DNA of 64,000 nt from Paludibacteraceae bacterium (GTDB lineage Bacteria; Bacteroidota; Bacteroidia; Bacteroidales; Paludibacteraceae): positions 124,001 through 188,000 of the forward strand of contig JAKSLB010000003.1 in assembly GCA_024401435.1 (NCBI GenBank), written 5' to 3'. Positions within the stretch are counted from its first letter, which is position 1. Every line of letters begins with the position of its first letter. Position numbers and translations under genes: made by a program. Below the pieces are notes generated by a model. That model did no database searches and was not told the origin of the DNA. It saw only the letters and a program-made list of their open reading frames with translations. Positions 62,205 through 64,000 of this stretch are shown here, piece by piece.

Positions 62205-62493
62205 CAGAATCCTTATAATTCTTACCTCCGATAGATACTGATGACAATGCATCTTGTATCAAACACATTGCTTCTGCCAATTTTTCATCTGCCGCCGTCA
62301 GTCTGTTTACTAAATCTTTTGTTGCAACAGCAGCATTAGGAGAATCTGACATCGGCATATTTTGCAACATCTCCACACAAGGCTTTATTCGTTTAGCATC
62401 AAAAGACAAACAATCGTATGTCGACTGTACACTACGAATCAATGAATCAACATTCTTAACTACAGAAGTCCCATTTTTTGAATTCTTCTCCAT
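62191..62493 (-). CDS. Small helical protein of unknown function
   Basis: 100 aa, no signal or membrane segment, predicted helical (VDSLIRSVQSTYDCLSFDAKRI; LVNRLTAADEKLAEAMCLIQ). It does not resemble a family I know. Convergent with the CNNM gene (14-bp 3' overlap). It is believable as a gene because it is compact, hydrophilic and has no competing frame over most of its length. Confidence 0.6.
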   Translation of the reverse strand: MEKNSKNGTSVVKNVDSLIRSVQSTYDCLSFDAKRIKPCVEMLQNMPMSDSPNAAVATKDLVNRLTAADEKLAEAMCLIQDALSSVSIGGKNYKDSVRKD

Positions 62494-62793
62494 ATCTATT
62501 CTATTTGTGTTTTATTTCATCGGTAAAAATAAGACTATTTTTTATGAAAAACAAAGGAAAGATTAAGGATTTATTTCATACATAAATATTAATTTTGCAT
62601 ATGGAATTAAACTGAAGCTATTAATCGATTTTTCACTCATAATAAAGTGTAACACAAACATCTTTTGTCTTCGTTAATAGTGTTTGAATTTTTATTTTAT
62701 CAGATTGATTTACAATTAATTAAAAATATTTGCTTCTTTATTTTTTCTGAATCAAAAAAATTTAATTGTTTATCGAAACAGAAAGATAAAAAA

Positions 62794-63519
62794 ATGGAAT
62801 ACACCATACCATTATTAATTTTATTAAGCACTGGTGCAAGTTTCGTACAGCGTGTTTGCGGATTCGGCTTTGGAATCTTCATCATGACCATGCTTCCCTA
62901 TATTCTACCCACCTACGGAGAAGCCACCACTCTATCTGGAATGTTATCTGCCGCACAATCAATCTACATCATAAGGACACATTATAAATATATCAATTGG
63001 AAACACCTTGTTCCCATTATGATTACATTTCTCATCTTCTCCTTTATATCCATTGGTTTTGTAGCTTCCGCATCAGAATCTCATTTAAAAATATTACTAG
63101 GTATCATATTAATTCTTATGAGCCTATATTTTTTGTTTATCAACAGGCACATTCACGTTAAGCCGAGTATCAAACTACAAATTTCCATGGGTACCATTAG
63201 CGGTGTTATGGGCGGTTTGTTCGGAATGCAGGGTCCTCCTGCCGTACTCTATTTTTTAACTTCAGAAAAGAGTAAAGATGAATATTTAGCGATAGCGCAA
63301 GCCTATTTTCTCATTGGCAATATAGCAATGACCATTTTCCGTGCAGGTCACGGATTCTTAACACATGAAGTTTGCATTGATTGGGTCTATGCTTTCATTG
63401 GTGTCATATTCGGAAGCATACTAGGCAAATATGTTTTCGATAAAATATCAGCCGACACGCTACGAAAGATTGTCTACATTTATATGATTATTAGCGGAGT
63501 CATTGCTATTGTCTCCTAA
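62794..63519 (+). CDS. TauE/SafE-family membrane permease
   Basis: 241 aa from the ATG at 62794. The frame is open further up, but the upstream part is A/T-rich and does not look like a membrane-protein start. The family motifs are SFVQRVCGFGFGIFIMTMLP in the first helices and GTISGVMGGLFGMQGPPAVLYFL in the repeat half, with about eight hydrophobic segments. It is likely an exporter or importer of sulfite, sulfoacetate or another small organosulfur anion. No sulfur gene is adjacent to narrow this down. Confidence 0.88.
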   Translation: MEYTIPLLILLSTGASFVQRVCGFGFGIFIMTMLPYILPTYGEATTLSGMLSAAQSIYIIRTHYKYINWKHLVPIMITFLIFSFISIGFVASASESHLKILLGIILILMSLYFLFINRHIHVKPSIKLQISMGTISGVMGGLFGMQGPPAVLYFLTSEKSKDEYLAIAQAYFLIGNIAMTIFRAGHGFLTHEVCIDWVYAFIGVIFGSILGKYVFDKISADTLRKIVYIYMIISGVIAIVS

Positions 63520-63547
63520 ACATCATAAAGTATTATTATTATTCGCC

Positions 63548-63966
63548 AAACCTTTTATGTTTCAAAACATTATGAAAAAAGAATGCTAAAATTAATCATG
63601 CGTAATAAATAGAATGTGCAACCCCTCTGGGGTTGTGTACGCGTGCAACAAATCAATTCATCTACAGACATGGAACCCCTCCGGGGTTTTCTGCATGGCA
63701 CAAAAGGTAATAGTATTTCGAATGTGGCAAAAAAATGTATGGAAGCAATTGTAACAAACACATTTACAATATTTATCGAAAAATTCACAGGCGGTCACCT
63801 GCCAACATTGCTCCTTGTAGAAACGTCATATTATGGCATCTCTACCGAAATCACGCCCAATGTTGTTATCGTGATGTATCATTGAACCCCAGCGGGGTTT
63901 CATATTTATAGCAATGATTCGTAATGTAATGTTTCACAACCCCAGCGGGGTTGCACATTTTGAACG
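63548..63966. repeat. Composite REP-like repeat cluster at the right end
   Basis: Starts with CCAAACCTTTTATGTTTCAA, then palindromes CAACCCC-TCT-GGGGTTG (about 63619), GAACCCC-TCC-GGGGTT (about 63673), a degenerate GAAACGTCATATTATGGCATC unit (about 63820), GAACCCC-AGC-GGGGTTTC (about 63884) and CAACCCC-AGC-GGGGTTG (about 63937). The first half is an inverted near-copy of 59080-59297. The last part is an inverted copy of the 51171-51310 type. No gene seen from 63520 to the window end. Confidence 0.75.
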
Positions 63967-64000
63967 GGGCTTGCCTCAAGTTTTCTTATTCGCATCCGCT

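Overview
The window reads as a chromosome segment of a Bacteroidota bacterium, most likely an anaerobic member of the Bacteroidales. Evidence: a SusC/RagA-type TonB-linked outer-membrane protein, GldH, type IX secretion (T9SS) cargo with both type A and type B C-terminal sorting domains, a PorP/SprF protein, many SPII lipoproteins, low G+C, almost no Shine-Dalgarno sites, and promoters of the Bacteroidota form TTTG-N19..22-TAnnTTTG (best upstream of 13181, 60769 and the tRNA-Lys). The species cannot be named from the sequence.

Layout. 1-14.7 kb (mostly minus): 5' part of a susC-like gene, a 2345-aa secreted protein with about 34 Listeria-Bacteroides (InlB B-type) repeats, an acetate/succinate CoA-transferase, a two-gene unit (short T9SS-sorted protein plus FISUMP-like protein), and a C10 cysteine-protease lipoprotein. 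15.1-17.7 kb (plus): GPH sugar symporter and a free-standing MetH activation domain. 17.8-23.6 kb (minus): an operon of three lipoproteins whose first gene fuses a type I periplasmic-binding domain to a legumain/GPI8-like (C13) protease; this is my best candidate for an undescribed system. 23.8-34.1 kb: ABC-F ATPase, then a plus-strand housekeeping run holB - PSP1/ricT-like - gldH - trmB - polyprenyl synthase - unknown - GH77 malQ with starch-binding modules. 34.2-41.9 kb (minus): LysM-M23 peptidase, then a cluster of ER-type signal-peptidase-like protein, mannose-1-P guanylyltransferase, NTP_transf_5 protein, HprK-like kinase, PqqD, ABC exporter, a 50-aa protein and a DUF2027/Smr protein; the PqqD/kinase/nucleotidyltransferase/exporter set looks like RiPP tailoring without a recognised precursor. 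42.2-51.0 kb (plus): queA, a small lipoprotein, and a giant type B T9SS cargo followed by OmpA/PD40 and PorP/SprF partners. 51.3-55.1 kb: YefM-YoeB toxin-antitoxin with a recognisable operator, and a type II restriction-modification system with controller protein. 55.5-58.5 kb: a second short-CTD-protein plus FISUMP unit, in which the four-domain FISUMP gene is broken by a 13-nt deletion. 59.7-63.5 kb: split chromate transporter, tRNA-Lys(UUU), CNNM/CBS protein, small protein, TauE/SafE permease.

Between genes there are two families of small repeats. One is a roughly 205-bp MITE-like element with terminal inverted repeats (full copies 14898-15101 and 59455-59666; altered copies near 2.2 and 51.1 kb). 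The other is a composite of REP-like palindromes with cores such as CAACCCC-nnn-GGGGTTG (51.2, 52.0, 58.8-59.4 and 63.5-64.0 kb); two arms of it lie in opposite orientation around the 59.3-63.5 kb block.
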